Shown: positions 1 through 10,639, counted from the stretch's first letter. The stretch is 64,000 nt of DNA from Thuidium tamariscinum (GCA_947034885.2 OX344752.2:19592001-19656000); one strand, 5' to 3'. Numbers and translations are program-made. The notes: generated from the sequence alone by a model not told the origin.

Positions 1-675
1 TCTGAATGTGCGAGACAAATGTGTGCTGCAGTCAAGGGTAGGGTGGCCAGTGTGAAATGTATTCTAGAAATCTCATTGAAGAAGTTTTAGAGGGTCTAAT
101 TGAAGAGGTTTTTGAAGGGTTCTAGCTACTACGTCGATCACTTGGAGAAGATTTTGTAAGAATCACTGCAATTTTCAAATAACTTCTTGTTCATCCACGA
201 GATTGCTTGAATCGTGAAAGAGCACTCTTGCGACTTTTCTTTATGACCAAGTTTATGACATTGATACCTGTCGGTTACAGTTTTGTACAGAGGTTTAAGC
301 AAAAAATGTACATTTGAAAGTATAAAGATGATTTGTGCACTAAATCGTTTGTTTAAGCTCTGATCTGGCTTTCTGGAGGGGGTTGCACACCTTGAAACAC
401 TTTTAGCTGATTGTTTTTAGAAGACAAAATGGCAGACTCTTTTAACCCATTTGTGTTGGTATATTTTCTGGGCTCTTGAAAAATTGCTTCTGAAGTTTTG
501 AAGTTGGTGAGCTCTAAAATAGTCCCCACACCTAAATTTCTCATGTTTGGTACATTGAAAAATCTTTCATTTATCTCAGTTATTTTAGTGTGCATTCAGC
601 TTCTTCAAATTGCAATCGAATGAAACGTTAATTCCACAAATTCAATGGAAAGGTTGTGTTGATTTGTTTGGGCAG
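1..675. other. Sequence upstream of the first visible amylase exon
   Basis: No confident coding exon is seen here. The stretch from about 645 to 675 reads like an intron 3' end, pyrimidine-leaning and closing in CAG just before the conserved amylase residues GFNWES. The 5' exon(s) of the amylase, which should end in phase 0, are therefore either left of the window or unrecognised here. A small candidate, ATG at 429 to a GTATAT donor at 459, is discussed under rejected items. Confidence 0.5.
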
Positions 676-3600
676 GGATTTAACTGGGAGTCATGGAAGA
701 ACGAGAGCTGGTACGACGTCATGGCGAAGGGAGCCGAAGAATTAGCGGCAGCCGGCATCACTGACGTTTGGTTTCCTCCATCGAGCCATTCTGTTGCTCC
801 TCAAGGTAAAATCAAAGTCAGTGTCACGAAATCCTGTCACGTTCTCATCCCAGAGGATGGTCATGTTATTCATCCTTTCTCCTTTTCATCCAAAGTTGGA
901 AGCACTCTTAAGTTTGTTTTGTTTTGTTTTTTGTTTTTTGAACAATTGGGGAAACCCCATTGCATTAAACACGCACTCTTAAGTTTGACATCCACAATTC
1001 AATGACAAATTAAAGAAAATTACTGCACCCTCCATCCCACTAAAAAAACTCTTAATCGGAACTAGTGCATATACCTCTAAAGTCACTCCAGGCAATGTGG
1101 AATTTTTGGAATTGATTGAGCACACACCATGTCCAATTCAGAGGTTTCTAGTGGGATGGAGGGAGTATATATGCAACAAGGATGTTGTCGCAATGGTTGT
1201 ACTACTAGTTTTACATATGCACGGAGTGCTTCAATTTCTCAGTGTTGGAATTGTAAAGATGAAGTTCATTTTGGAAGCTTATTTATTTTGGAATAACCAA
1301 AGTTTCATTCCCATTTGACATGCTTTCATGCATTTCTATCAAGGTCATCAATTGCATCTATCTCTCCAACAGAGATTCATTTGCTTTTTGCACCACCCAA
1401 AATAAATTAAAAACAAACCAACCCCGGTTGCAATGATGAGTTCAACGTTTGAGATATTTTTTTGAATTTTACTATCTATTTTCCTCCTATTCTCACAGTG
1501 AACCCATTTTTCCAGTCCTAAGTTTGTTTTTTCTCTATTTTCCACTCCAAATTAAAAAGTTCATTGGTTTTAGGGTTTAGGATTTCACAGATTTCTTTTC
1601 AATATTTTCAAATTGTGAATTCCCACATTGAACCCTTTTTCTTCAAGTTGTTGTTTTGTTTTCTCCTCTTCTTTTTACTCCAACTAGACAATTTTCACCT
1701 GTTTTCGGGTTTTGTTTCCTGGGTTGATGGTCAGGGTACATGCCCGGGCGCTTGTACGATTTGAACGACTGCAAATACGGCAATGAGGAGAAGCTGCGAG
1801 CCACCATTGACAAGTTCCACCAAGTGGGCGTTCGTTGCATTGCGGATATCATTGTGAACCACCGGTGTGGGGAAGCGCAGGATGTGCGAGGCGAGTGGGT
1901 GATTTTCGAAGGAGGCACTCCGGACGACGCCTTGGACTGGGGGCCTTGGGCGGTGGTGGGAGATGATTACCCCTACGGAGACGGCACCGGGGCTCCGGAC
2001 ACCGGGGATGACTTCGGGGCCGCCCCCGACATCGACCATACCAATGACCGTGTGCAAGCCGAACTCATTGTTTGGATGAACTGGATGAAGTACAAGATTG
2101 GGTTCGACGGATGGCGCTTCGACTTTGCGAAAGGCTATGCAGGTGGGTGAGGGAGTGCTGGCACAGATACTGCCAGTGTCTGAGCGGTTTTTGAAAATTC
2201 TTCTCATAGATTGACATGTTGTGTGATGGGTCTTTCTTTAAAAAAACTGAATTTGGGAGTGACGACCTTGGTCGTAGGTCAGCATTCTTCCCAAGTTAAC
2301 CCATAAATGATGTCAAGGTCGTTTGTTGGTTGAGCTATGTAGGACAGAAGTGCAACTATTCATCCTCAACAGATCTTCTACAGTAGGAGTTTGACTCCCA
2401 ATGCTTGCTATTTGGATTTTCTTGATTCCCATGGTATTAGAATTGATGATTTCCACTGTCACCAACCTGTCGTATGAAGGTTAATCATGTAAATCCTTGA
2501 AATTTTGTGGGAGGTCTTGCACAGTAGTTTGACCTGAAATGAGTGCTTTTTTTTCTTTTTTTTCTTTTTCCTTTTAGAGTAGATGATTTACGCTGTACCA
2601 GAAAAGGTGACTTCCACAGTGACCAGCCCATTCTTCCAGGGTTCTTAACGTCAGTTCGATTACTTTTCTTGGACGCTATGAGATTCAGTTTGTGGCTCTT
2701 TTTGACGTGCAACTTCACCACCGGCTTGATGCACAGGCTACTTTGTGGGCCGCTACATCAAGAAGACGGAGCCGCAGTTTGCCGTGGGGGAGTATTGGAC
2801 CAGCCTGAGGTACGGGGACCAGGGGGTGGAGTATAACCAGGACGGTCACCGGCAGCAGTTGGTGGATTGGGTGGATGCTACCAAACAGAGGTCCACGGCG
2901 TTTGATTTCACTACCAAGGGCATATTACAGGAGGCGGTGAAGGGCCAGTTGTGGCGTCTCCGGGACCCTCAAAGTAAACCCCCAGGAATGATCGGCTACT
3001 GGCCGGAAAAGGCCGTGACGTTCTTAGATAACCACGACACGGGGTCGACTCAAAACCATTGGCCATTCCCTGGGAAGCATATCATGCAAGGCTACGCGTA
3101 TATTTTGACGCATCCGGGCAACCCCTGCATTGTAAGCCTTCAGTTATTTCGAGTTCTCTTATGCACCTGAAGTTTGTTAAAAAAAAATAAAAAATCGTTC
3201 AATCATTTAAATCGTTCTCTTGTAAAACTCTTTACTATTTGGGAGATATCAGGTGATGAGCACCTCCGAAAGTTAAATGAATTAGGGTCATAACATACTG
3301 TTGCTCCTGCCCACATCAACGAATATGGTATGCCGATCTTATAGACTTACTCCAGGGACTCTTTCATTCGAACTTCCTGTGATAAGCTCCTTCATGAAGA
3401 GAATCTGCTTTGAAGAGAAGCTCTCGGTATGGGTAGTACTTTCAGTGGAAGGTAGTTATGTTGCTTTGATTTCGTTTCTTTGGGGGGTTTTCATTTTGGT
3501 TGGTAATCTTGCATTGATTCTGGGAAACCATGCTTATAACGTAACTCTGGTTCAAATTAAAGACTGATGTGGTGGTGGTGCGTGGTTCTATCTTGTGTGT

Positions 3601-3863
3601 GCCAGTTCTGGGACCATTGGTTTGACTGGGGATTGAAGGGGGAGATTGGAGCTCTGATTGCTGTTCGCAAACGGAACGATATCAATGCAGCGAGTAAGGT
3701 TCATATTGTGACAGCAGAGAGCGATTTATACGTTGCCACTATTGATGAGCGTGTGATTCTCAAGATTGGGCCACGGTTTGATATGGGCCATTTGACTCCC
3801 AACGCGGAGGAGTGGCAAATTGCGGCTGTGGGGAAAAACTACTGCGTGTGGGAGAAGAAGTAA
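676..3863 (+). CDS. AMY: Alpha-amylase (GH13), catalytic domain, 5' end missing
   Basis: The enzyme hydrolyses internal alpha-1,4 bonds of starch. Four exons join in frame: 676-805, 1735-2142, 2737-3131 and 3606-3863 (1191 nt, 396 residues plus TAA). All introns are GT-AG. All four GH13 motifs are present: region I DIIVNHR, region II GWRFDF with the nucleophile Asp, region III AVGEYW with the acid Glu, and region IV FLDNHD. The protein opens at GFNWESW, where plant amylases have a phase-0 intron, and ends ...NYCVWEKK. The second half (DYNQD-like and [16 protein letters not shown] blocks, then a KIGP-type C-terminal beta domain) recalls the AMY2/AMY3 type, while the EGGTPDD and DIDH blocks recall secreted AMY1, so the subclass is open. 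The N-terminus that would decide between secretion, cytosol and plastid is not visible. No frameshift or internal stop is seen. Confidence 0.9.
1023..1165. mobile_element. Stowaway-like MITE in amylase intron 1
   Basis: Inverted ends read CCCTCCATCCCACTA on the left and TAGTGGGATGGAGGG on the right, about 143 bp apart, with TA on both outer sides. This is the classic Stowaway arrangement (TA target, CTCCCTCC-type ends). The left tip has two extra bases, TGCA in place of TC. It lies inside intron 1 (806-1734) and carries no gene. Confidence 0.75.
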
Positions 3864-4665
3864 TCAGATGCGATCGTCGATCTCGATCACATATTATTCG
3901 ATCTATAGCCTTTTAAAATTAATGTCGAGTAACTATGTCGATCACTAGTTTGGGGGGCTAGCTCTCTGTCATTGTAAAGTTCTGTGAGCTCGAATTAATG
4001 CGAGGGCTTGATGTGAGACCTTCGGAACAAACAACCCGTCCCAAGGTGTGTGCCCGGTGCACAGAAGATCGATCTCACTGGAGTTATTTCTCTTCGGAGC
4101 TCTGACTGTGACTGGTGCTTCTAATTCTAGGTCTAGAGAGTATTTTAGCCATTTTCCTACGAGCAGAGTGAAGCTATCCAGGGTATTTTCAATAGCCAGG
4201 GTTTTGAGGCTGGATGACAAACCGGTCACGTGAAGAGCGTATTATGAGAAGAAAGCCGTGTTTAGTAACTTACATGATACTCACATGTTCTGTACAGCAC
4301 AAAAATAAGCATGATTGTGAGCATCGACTAGGTTCTTTGGATATGGAGTTGTGGCAACCCCATGTATGCGATAGTGAGGTTAACCCTATTAAGTCCCAAG
4401 GCCTTTTTTTCCCTCAATTTTCACTTAAAACTGCCATTTCTATTGCAAAGTGCAAAAAATTTAGAATTTTTTTTTTTTTTTTTGCCTATTTAACTATAGA
4501 CTCTTCTACTAGATTGGTACAAGAATGTGTGGAAAAAATTTCAAAAACTTTGACCATGTGGGTTGTAAGATATTTGCATTTTAAATGATGAAAATTGAGG
4601 TTTTTTGTACCTTGTTGGACTAGATTTTCAAGCTTTGAATCTTCTTATCATAACATTTTGTACTA
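3864..4665. other. Amylase 3' flank
   Basis: 3' flanking and intergenic sequence after the amylase stop. No conserved coding sequence is recognised. The short open frames here show no recognisable domain. A run of 17 or more T lies near 4467-4485. Confidence 0.4.
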
Positions 4666-4983
4666 ATGGCGAATTTCGTTAAAATGGCGGCATTTCATTA
4701 GTTTGACATTTTTGATAGTTCAGATTGTGTGGTCTGAAATCTAAACTCGCCATAGATTTTTGAAATCTATATATGTTGTAGATGTCTAAAATCTATACCC
4801 GTCCAAGATGTTTTAGAACATGCGGTCTGAAATCTAAACCTGTGTTAGATTTGGAAATCTATATATGTCCGAGATGTCTAAAAATCTATACCTGTCCTAG
4901 ATGGCAGGTTTTCAGTTTAGACCGCGCGGTCTGAAAAGTGAAAATGGCATTTGGAATACCGCCAATTTAACAAAATTTGCCAT
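4666..4983. mobile_element. F2 MITE, copy 1 (318 bp)
   Basis: Left end ATGGCGAATTTCGTTAAAAT and right end ATTTAACAAAATTTGCCAT are imperfect inverted repeats of about 30 bp. The 4-bp sequence ACTA flanks both sides (4662-4665 and 4984-4987), a probable target duplication. The interior has alternating 'gaaatctataTatgt' and 'gacatctagga' type segments and a perfect 14-bp palindrome AGACCGCGCGGTCT at 4919-4932. There is no open frame of note, so the element is non-autonomous. Confidence 0.8.
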
Positions 4984-5227
4984 ACTATCAATATTGAATT
5001 TAAAAAAGAATCATACTAAAGAATTGAGTTGACAGTTTAGGAGAAAAAACTCAGAAAATTTACACTTGATTTTCACTATTTACCCTTAAATGTCAACAAG
5101 GACATTTTGTAGGCAATGAATGACAAAGAATCTTTCTATGTATAATAGAAGTATGAGTATTCATCTTCAGTATTAGGGATGAAAGGGGAGATCTTCTATT
5201 ATACTTTGACTTCTAATGAGCTTACTT

Positions 5228-5954
5228 AGGTGATTGCAAGAAACACTAATCCTATTTCCCATTACAATTGAAATGACATTCTTTTCTGCTATAACTTTTG
5301 AATTAAAATATTCAAGAATATAAAATAATTATTGGGTCTCTCTAACTTGATGATTTTTACATCCCTTATTTTTCAGAAATTAAAAAAAATCAATTTATAT
5401 TTAAAATTAATTTTTGTTAATTTGTCACAAACTAAGGTCTAGGGGTTTTACTACGTTAAGAGTACCCAAATTTAATGATCTAAAGTTGAAATCTCCATGG
5501 TGAATTTGTATAGTAGGAAATCATATTCCTATCTAAGGAAATCTAAACATACATTATTTTATGTTCTCCACATGTGTGCAAACAACACTTCCATTGCACG
5601 CAATTTCTAACCATTGATAATGGAGCTAAGATTATTTTTTTGGTGAAATGTCATCACCATCAACTCTTCCCAAATGGAAAACTTTTAGATTCAAGAAAAA
5701 TAATTTTCTTATTTTTTACAAATTAAAATGTAAATACGCCCATTTTCATGAAATTTTCCACTTTTCTAGTTCTCCTACTTGGAGAATTTTCCTAAGATTT
5801 TCCTCCATAGGACACCTTCTTTAAGGTTTATACATTGGACATATTTTTCATATTTTTTAAAAATTGATTTTCTAATTAAATAGTACTCTCAAAGAAAAAA
5901 ACGTCCATTTTCCAAAACGCTACAGAAAATGGACAGTGTTTCTTGCAACGACCC
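5228..5954 (-). mobile_element. F1 element, copy 1 (727 bp, subtype B)
   Basis: The ends AGGTGATTGCAAGAAACAC and GTGTTTCTTGCAACGACCC are imperfect inverted repeats. ACTT flanks both sides (5224-5227 and 5955-5958). Next to the right end is a segment containing 'gtagcgttttggaaaatggacg', which marks subtype B. The same segment occurs next to the left end of the copy at 55254-55986, so this copy lies in the opposite orientation. No transposase frame is present. Confidence 0.8.
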
Positions 5955-6379
5955 ACTTGACTTATTCAAAGTAGATGATGTCACACGGTATCAAAATGAA
6001 TGATTTTCATAGGGACCAATTTGTCCTTCAAGAATTAAGAAAATGCTAACTATAGAAGTGGATATAAGATTGAAGAAAAATCAAAATTATTAATAGGTCT
6101 AAAATGGAATTGAATTCCAATAATCCCAATTTCACCCTATCAAACTCTTTCAAAGTTGAATGAATTCAATCATCAACATAACAACATTCAAGCTTCACAT
6201 CTTCTCTATCAATTAGAATTGTAGAGGCTATAATTCTATGCATGATTGTGATTTCTTTCCACTACAAGAATGCTACTTCACTCTATTAAGAAAATTGTTC
6301 TTCTTTATTAATACCTTCATGCATAGATGCTACTAGTTGCAATGAAAAAGCACACTATAGCCCCAATGCTTGTGTACAT

Positions 6380-6412
6380 ACAAGAGAAAGGGATGTTTTA
6401 AGTATAGTCCTA
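6380..6412 (+). repeat. Fragment of the CACTA-like hairpin MITE
   Basis: The sequence TACAAGAGAAAGGGATGTTTTAAGTATAGTCC-type here matches the end of the CACTA-like element at 34136-34357 (positions 34139 onward) with few differences. The second end is not seen nearby, so this is a broken copy. Confidence 0.5.
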
Positions 6413-6443
6413 ATGGTATAAAAATTCTACATCAAAATTTCAA

Positions 6444-7924
6444 GGGTGATAGCAAGAAACAACTGTACTATTTTATGTCACATGAGCAGGCACATGAGGT
6501 ATATTGATATATTTTTTGGCCATAATTTTTTCATTTTATCTCAAAATCATTCAAGATTTATGTAAAAGGTACTCACAGATGTTATGTACATTGCCTTAAT
6601 TTTCCATAATTTTTAAAAATATTTAAATATCTAAAAGTAGAGCCCAATTTAATGGCACACTTGCTAAATTGGAGGTTTTTTGTACTATTTAGCATCCAAA
6701 AAAATTAATTTTGAACTAAAAATTGAAAGAAATGGTTTTCTAGTAGACTTGTAGCTCATGGCCAAAGGAATTCTTTAAATAATTATTTTTGTATAGTAGG
6801 TGATTGCACAAAACACCTCTACTATTTGTTGCATTTTCATGATTTTTTGGGAGTACTTTAAAATTAGAAAATTAATTTATATTAAATTTAAAAATATGAT
6901 TAATATATATACCTTTAAGACAAAGGTACCCAAATAAAGAATTGCATAGAAAAAATTTCTAAGTAGGAGAACTAGAAAATTGCTCAGTTTCAAGAAAATA
7001 CATATTATGATGTTTTAATTAGGAAAAAATAGAAAAATTATCTAAATCTACAAAATCAAAATTGTTCATTTGTAAAATTCTATGGAGATGGTCATTTATA
7101 AAAAAAATCACTAAAATAATACTTTATATGTCTCAAAATGCAAGAGTAAAGAAGCTCACTTTGTAGACTTCCGCACTACATAAAAATAATTTTTTTTAAT
7201 TCCTTCCATAAAGAGCTACAAGTTATCTACTAGAAGACCATCTCATCCAAATTTTAGTTCAAAATTTGTTTTTTTGGTTACTAAATAGTACTAATAACTT
7301 CCAAATTAGCTTGTGTGACATTCAATTGGGGTCTATTTTTAGATTATAAAGTCTAAAATATTTTTGAAAATTATGAAAAAATTAAGGAAGGTTTATGATA
7401 GCTATGACTACCTTTCCTACAAATCTTGAGTCAATCAGAGTCAAAATACAAAAGTTGTCACCTAAAAACATATCAACATGCAATATTTGGTGCAAAATAG
7501 TACATCTATTTCTTACAATCACACTGGTGTAGAAGTTCACCAAGTGAGCTTCTTTTTGTTGATATTTTGAAACATGTAAAAAATGATTTTAGTGAATTTT
7601 TTGGTGAATTTCCTTTTCCATAAAGTCATTGCAAACTTGCAAATGAATGATTTCTTATTTTATTTAAAAAATAAATTTCTATTCTTTCTCAATTAAAACA
7701 TCAAAGTAAATATTTTCTTGAGATTGGGCACTTTTCTATTTTTTCTACTTAGAGAATTTTTCTATACATTTTCTTTGATAGTTACTTTTGTCTTAGAGAT
7801 GTGTACATTAGACATTTTTTTTTTTAATTATTTAAAATTATTTTTCTAATTTTAAAGTACTCCCCAAAAAATCATAAAAACGCAACAAAATCAACAAGTA
7901 ATTGAGTAATTCTTGCAATCACCG
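6444..7924 (-). mobile_element. F1 element, copy 2, interrupted by a nested F1 copy
   Basis: The ends GGGTGATAGCAAGAAACA and TTCTTGCAATCACCG are F1 termini. TCAA flanks both sides exactly (6440-6443 and 7925-7928). Total span is 1481 bp, but a second F1 element fills 6798-7524. Removing that insert and one 4-bp target copy leaves 750 bp, the normal F1 length. The joined flanks then follow the uninterrupted copy at 48547-49281 across the junction, through the 'tctagtagactt ... gtgagcttctt' segment. Confidence 0.85.
6798..7524 (+). mobile_element. F1 element, copy 3, nested inside copy 2 (727 bp)
   Basis: The ends AGGTGATTGCACAAAACACC and TTTCTTACAATCACAC are F1 termini. Flanking 4-mers are TAGT (6794-6797) and TGGT (7525-7528), one mismatch, so this is an aged target duplication. 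The orientation is opposite to the host copy. The interior has the shared F1 segments for 'ctaagtaggagaactagaaaa' and 'tttatggagatggtcattta'. It has no coding capacity. Confidence 0.8.
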
Positions 7925-7928
7925 TCAA

Positions 7929-8500
7929 AAATGAATTAATTAGTGGGTTTCAGACTTTTTATTTCCAACAAACTAATTGTGCAAGAAACATCACTGAATT
8001 GAAAACCCAACTTTTATTGTGAAATTCTTCATTTAATTTTCAAATATTGTTGTGCTTGCTACTTGTACCAAAAAGATCATAGTTAGCTAGTGTGCATGTA
8101 TAAACTAGTAACATCAATTAAAAGTAAACTTTTCTCAATGTGTACATCTACAACTAAGACAATGCCCCCAAAGGCCCAAAACAGAAGTTTATGATTTATA
8201 TTAGCGAGCAAGCTAGTGGTGAGAACTTACGTAACTTCGCTTGATTGACCCTTTACTCAAAAGCAATCCCTCCATACTTTATTCAAATGATATACAAAAT
8301 ACATATTGACAATGCCTTGAAATCGTCTTTCAATTGCCAACAAGGCACCAATAACCGAAACTAACAACCGAAAACAAGTAAGACGACTATCTAACACTAA
8401 CCATGCATATTTGCAACTTCTCGGTATGTCCACACTACTTGTGAATACACAACAAAACCGAAGAAGAGCCGAAGTTCAGCTAGTCATCTGGCGACTCAAT
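7929..8500. other. A+T-rich spacer, 3' side of the acidic repeat gene
   Basis: No coding sequence or complete mobile element was recognised. The right part (about 8150-8500) probably contains the 3' untranslated region of the minus-strand gene ending at 8579. Confidence 0.35.
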
Positions 8501-8507
8501 CGATGTC

Positions 8508-9155
8508 AACGTAGCTTGCAGGAATGGCGATTGGTGGTTGCAATCGCTTCCACAGCTTCTTCTGCACACTCTTCCTCTTCACACTAGCTCCTCTTCTTCA
8601 GACTCTTCTTCATCAGACTCTTCAAATGCGACCCCAGTTGCTACTAAGAAAGGAATGCGCAGTGCTGGAGGGTCTTCAATCATCACACGTTCGACGGAGC
8701 TTGCAGGAATGGCGATCGTGGTTGCAATCGCTTCCACAGCTTCTTCTTCTTCAGAATCTTCTTCATCAGACTCTTCGATTGCAAACCGAGTTCCTACTAA
8801 GAAAGGAATGCGCAGTGCTGGAGAGTCTTCAATCATCACACGTTCGACGGAGCTTGCAGGAATGGCGATCGTGGTTGCAATCGCTTCCACAGCTCCTTCT
8901 TCTTCAGAATCTTCTTCATCAGACTCTTCGATTGCAAACCGAGTTCCTACTGAGAAAGGAATGCGCAGTGCTGGAGGGTCTTCAATCATCACACGTTCGA
9001 CGGAGCTTGCAGGAATGGCGATCGTGGTTGCAATCGCTTCCACAGCTTCTTCTTCTTCAGACTCTTCTTCATCAGACTCTTCCCTTGCAAACCTAGTTGC
9101 TACTAAGAAGGGAATGCGCAGTGCTGGAGGGTCTTCAATCATCACACGTTCGCTA
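8508..9155. repeat. 153-bp tandem repeat, about four copies
   Basis: A 153-bp unit containing GCTTGCAGGAATGGCGATCG recurs at about 8698, 8851 and 9004, with a diverged copy starting near 8508. 153 is divisible by three, so each unit encodes 51 residues in the minus-strand gene and also keeps other frames open. The lowest-coordinate unit has an extra base near 8526 and about 27 extra bases near 8560-8590, which shift the frame and bring in the stop. Confidence 0.9.
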
Positions 9156-10357
9156 GCAAGCCAAGTATCTGGTTCCAAAGGAGAGTATGCTTGCAATCGT
9201 GCAGGATACTCGATCATCCCAAGCCAAGTTTCGCGATCCAACAATTGTACGTCGACGAGAGCTCTTGCTTCTGCAGAGGGAGGATTTGCTTCTACAAAGT
9301 CTTGGAGTGTCTGAAGTCCTTCTTCGCCTGCAACCCAAGCTTCATCTTCATATGCTTCTTCAGATCCTTCGCTCATCATATCCTTGTCTTCTGCTTCTTT
9401 GTACGCAAGTTCTGATACCATGGTAGCATAGGCTTCCACGGCATCTACAACAACAGGCTGTTCGATCGCATTTTCTGCCTCAACTGTCGGGGCAGCATGT
9501 ACTGGCTCGTCCTCCTCGATCAACACGTCTCGATCTGGGAGTGTATCGTAGTGCACCAACTCGACGAGGTTGGAATCAGGAGCTGCTGTAGTCCAGTTGG
9601 AGTACTCTTCTGAATTGTCGTCCTCCGAGGCGTTGCCTTCCACAAACCTACAACAAGAGGCTCGATCAGCATTTTCGTATTCATTGGTGAGCAGCCAGCT
9701 CGCTAGAAAAAATGGACTCAAGGAAAGGGAAAGAAACCCTAATTAATCACCCTCGAATTTTTCTTCGCGGTACTCAGGAAACACTATCGATCGACATCAT
9801 GAGAAATTTCCTTCCTCGCCACAAGTTAAAGCAAACAGCTAGCACCCATGCACAGTACTTTACTCAATGCAATTCATATCGCTCTCCAATTCATATCGCT
9901 CTCCAATTCATATCGCTCTCCAAAAGTATACGTAAAAAGAGTTGATTTTCAGCTGCAGTTGCAAATCGCTAGCTTCGAAGTAAAGCATGATTTAGGTTAA
10001 GCAAGAAACCCATGCAGATTGATTTCCGCTTACTAGCTACTGTAGATGTACCCAGCAACTCAAGGAAATATGTATCTAATTCAACTGACAAGAAAAAAGA
10101 TTCCAGACGGGGTACTTCAATTCCAAGAATATATTCATATCCTCCGAAACCACCGAACACACGTACGTACGAGGAACTCAGTAGAAAATTAATTATCCTC
10201 TTCCTGACGTGTCGAAGAAAAGAAAAAAAGCAAGGATACATTTAATCTGCTTGTAAACTTGCAAGCTAGAGCAATTCACGTCACCCAAAAGTACATGCAG
10301 ACACCCAAAAGCACATGCAGAGAAAAAGGTCCTGCAAGCTTACGGAAGAGTCGTCAT
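8579..10357 (-). CDS. Unrecognised acidic protein with 51-residue tandem repeats
   Basis: I do not recognise the family. Model: coding exon 1 at 10357-10344 (MTTL plus two bases, preceded by CCACCACC and followed by a GTAAGC donor), then exon 2 at 9647-8579 after a ...TTGTTGTAG acceptor. The two-base phase fits exactly, giving 360 residues. The first half is unique and very acidic (for example EGSEEAYEDEAWVAGEE). The second half carries four units of 51 residues, each with ERVMIEDPPALRIPF, an acidic serine cluster ESDEEDSEEE (casein-kinase-2-like sites) and AIATTIAIPAS. No signal peptide, membrane span or catalytic motif is visible. The last repeat is cut by TGA. Downstream the repeat continues in another frame to an IPASYVDID-type end near 8490, so the C-terminus looks eroded. 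The open frame of exon 2 is clear, but exon 1 rests only on splice-site logic. Confidence 0.55.
9870..9920. repeat. 17-bp unit in three tandem copies
   Basis: CAATTCATATCGCTCTC occurs three times in perfect tandem (9870, 9887, 9904). It lies in the proposed intron (9648-10343) of the acidic repeat gene. There are no spacers, so it is not a CRISPR-type array. Confidence 0.9.
10290..10326. repeat. 19-bp imperfect duplication
   Basis: ACCCAAAAGTACATGCAGAC is followed at once by ACCCAAAAGCACATGCAGAG. It lies in the proposed intron, near the first exon of the acidic repeat gene. Confidence 0.8.
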
Positions 10358-10511
10358 GGTGGTGGAGCAGAACTCGTCAGCAATAGAACCTCAACTGCGA
10401 GAAGGCGCTTAAGCTACCGAGGTGGAAGCTCTGAAAGCTAATTGCGGAGAAACAGGTGGAAGTGTGCCTGTCCCCGGGGGCTTCTCAGGGTTAAGTAGGG
10501 TGCATTCATCC

Positions 10512-10556
10512 TCCTCTCGAGACCTCTCAAGACCTCTCGAGACCTCACGAGACCCC
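10512..10556. repeat. 10-bp tandem repeat, four units
   Basis: The unit CTCGAGACCT recurs as CTCGAGACCT, CTCAAGACCT, CTCGAGACCT and CACGAGACCC. It lies about 155 bp upstream of the proposed ATG at 10357 of the minus-strand acidic gene, so it would be in its leader or promoter. Confidence 0.8.
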
Positions 10557-10639
10557 TGCCTACGGCATCAGATAAGGATGGAGTTTCTTCTTGAGCAGAC
10601 TGACGAGATTAGTGTCAAGTGCGCTCACTGGTAGCTAGC

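Noticed and set aside
429..458. Possible tiny first amylase exon (ATG at 429, donor GTATAT at 459, phase 0)
   Set aside because: The phase fits, but the encoded MADSFNPFVL has no likeness to the usual residues before GFNWES, and the donor is weak. It is kept only as a possibility.
610..675. In-frame extension of the amylase to a TTG at 610
   Set aside because: There is no ATG, and the sequence before 676 looks like a pyrimidine-leaning intron end closing in CAG exactly at the conserved GFNWES junction.
1731..2207. 158-codon open frame on the minus strand
   Set aside because: It is the antisense shadow of amylase exon 2, whose plus-strand translation carries the conserved catalytic motifs.
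8524..9314. Plus-strand open frames of 190 and 258 codons with Ser-rich repeats
   Set aside because: A 153-bp repeat keeps several frames open. The minus strand has the longer frame extending beyond the repeats and a plausible first exon.
9870..9920. CRISPR-like array
   Set aside because: The three 17-bp copies are contiguous with no spacers, and the context is a plant nuclear intron.
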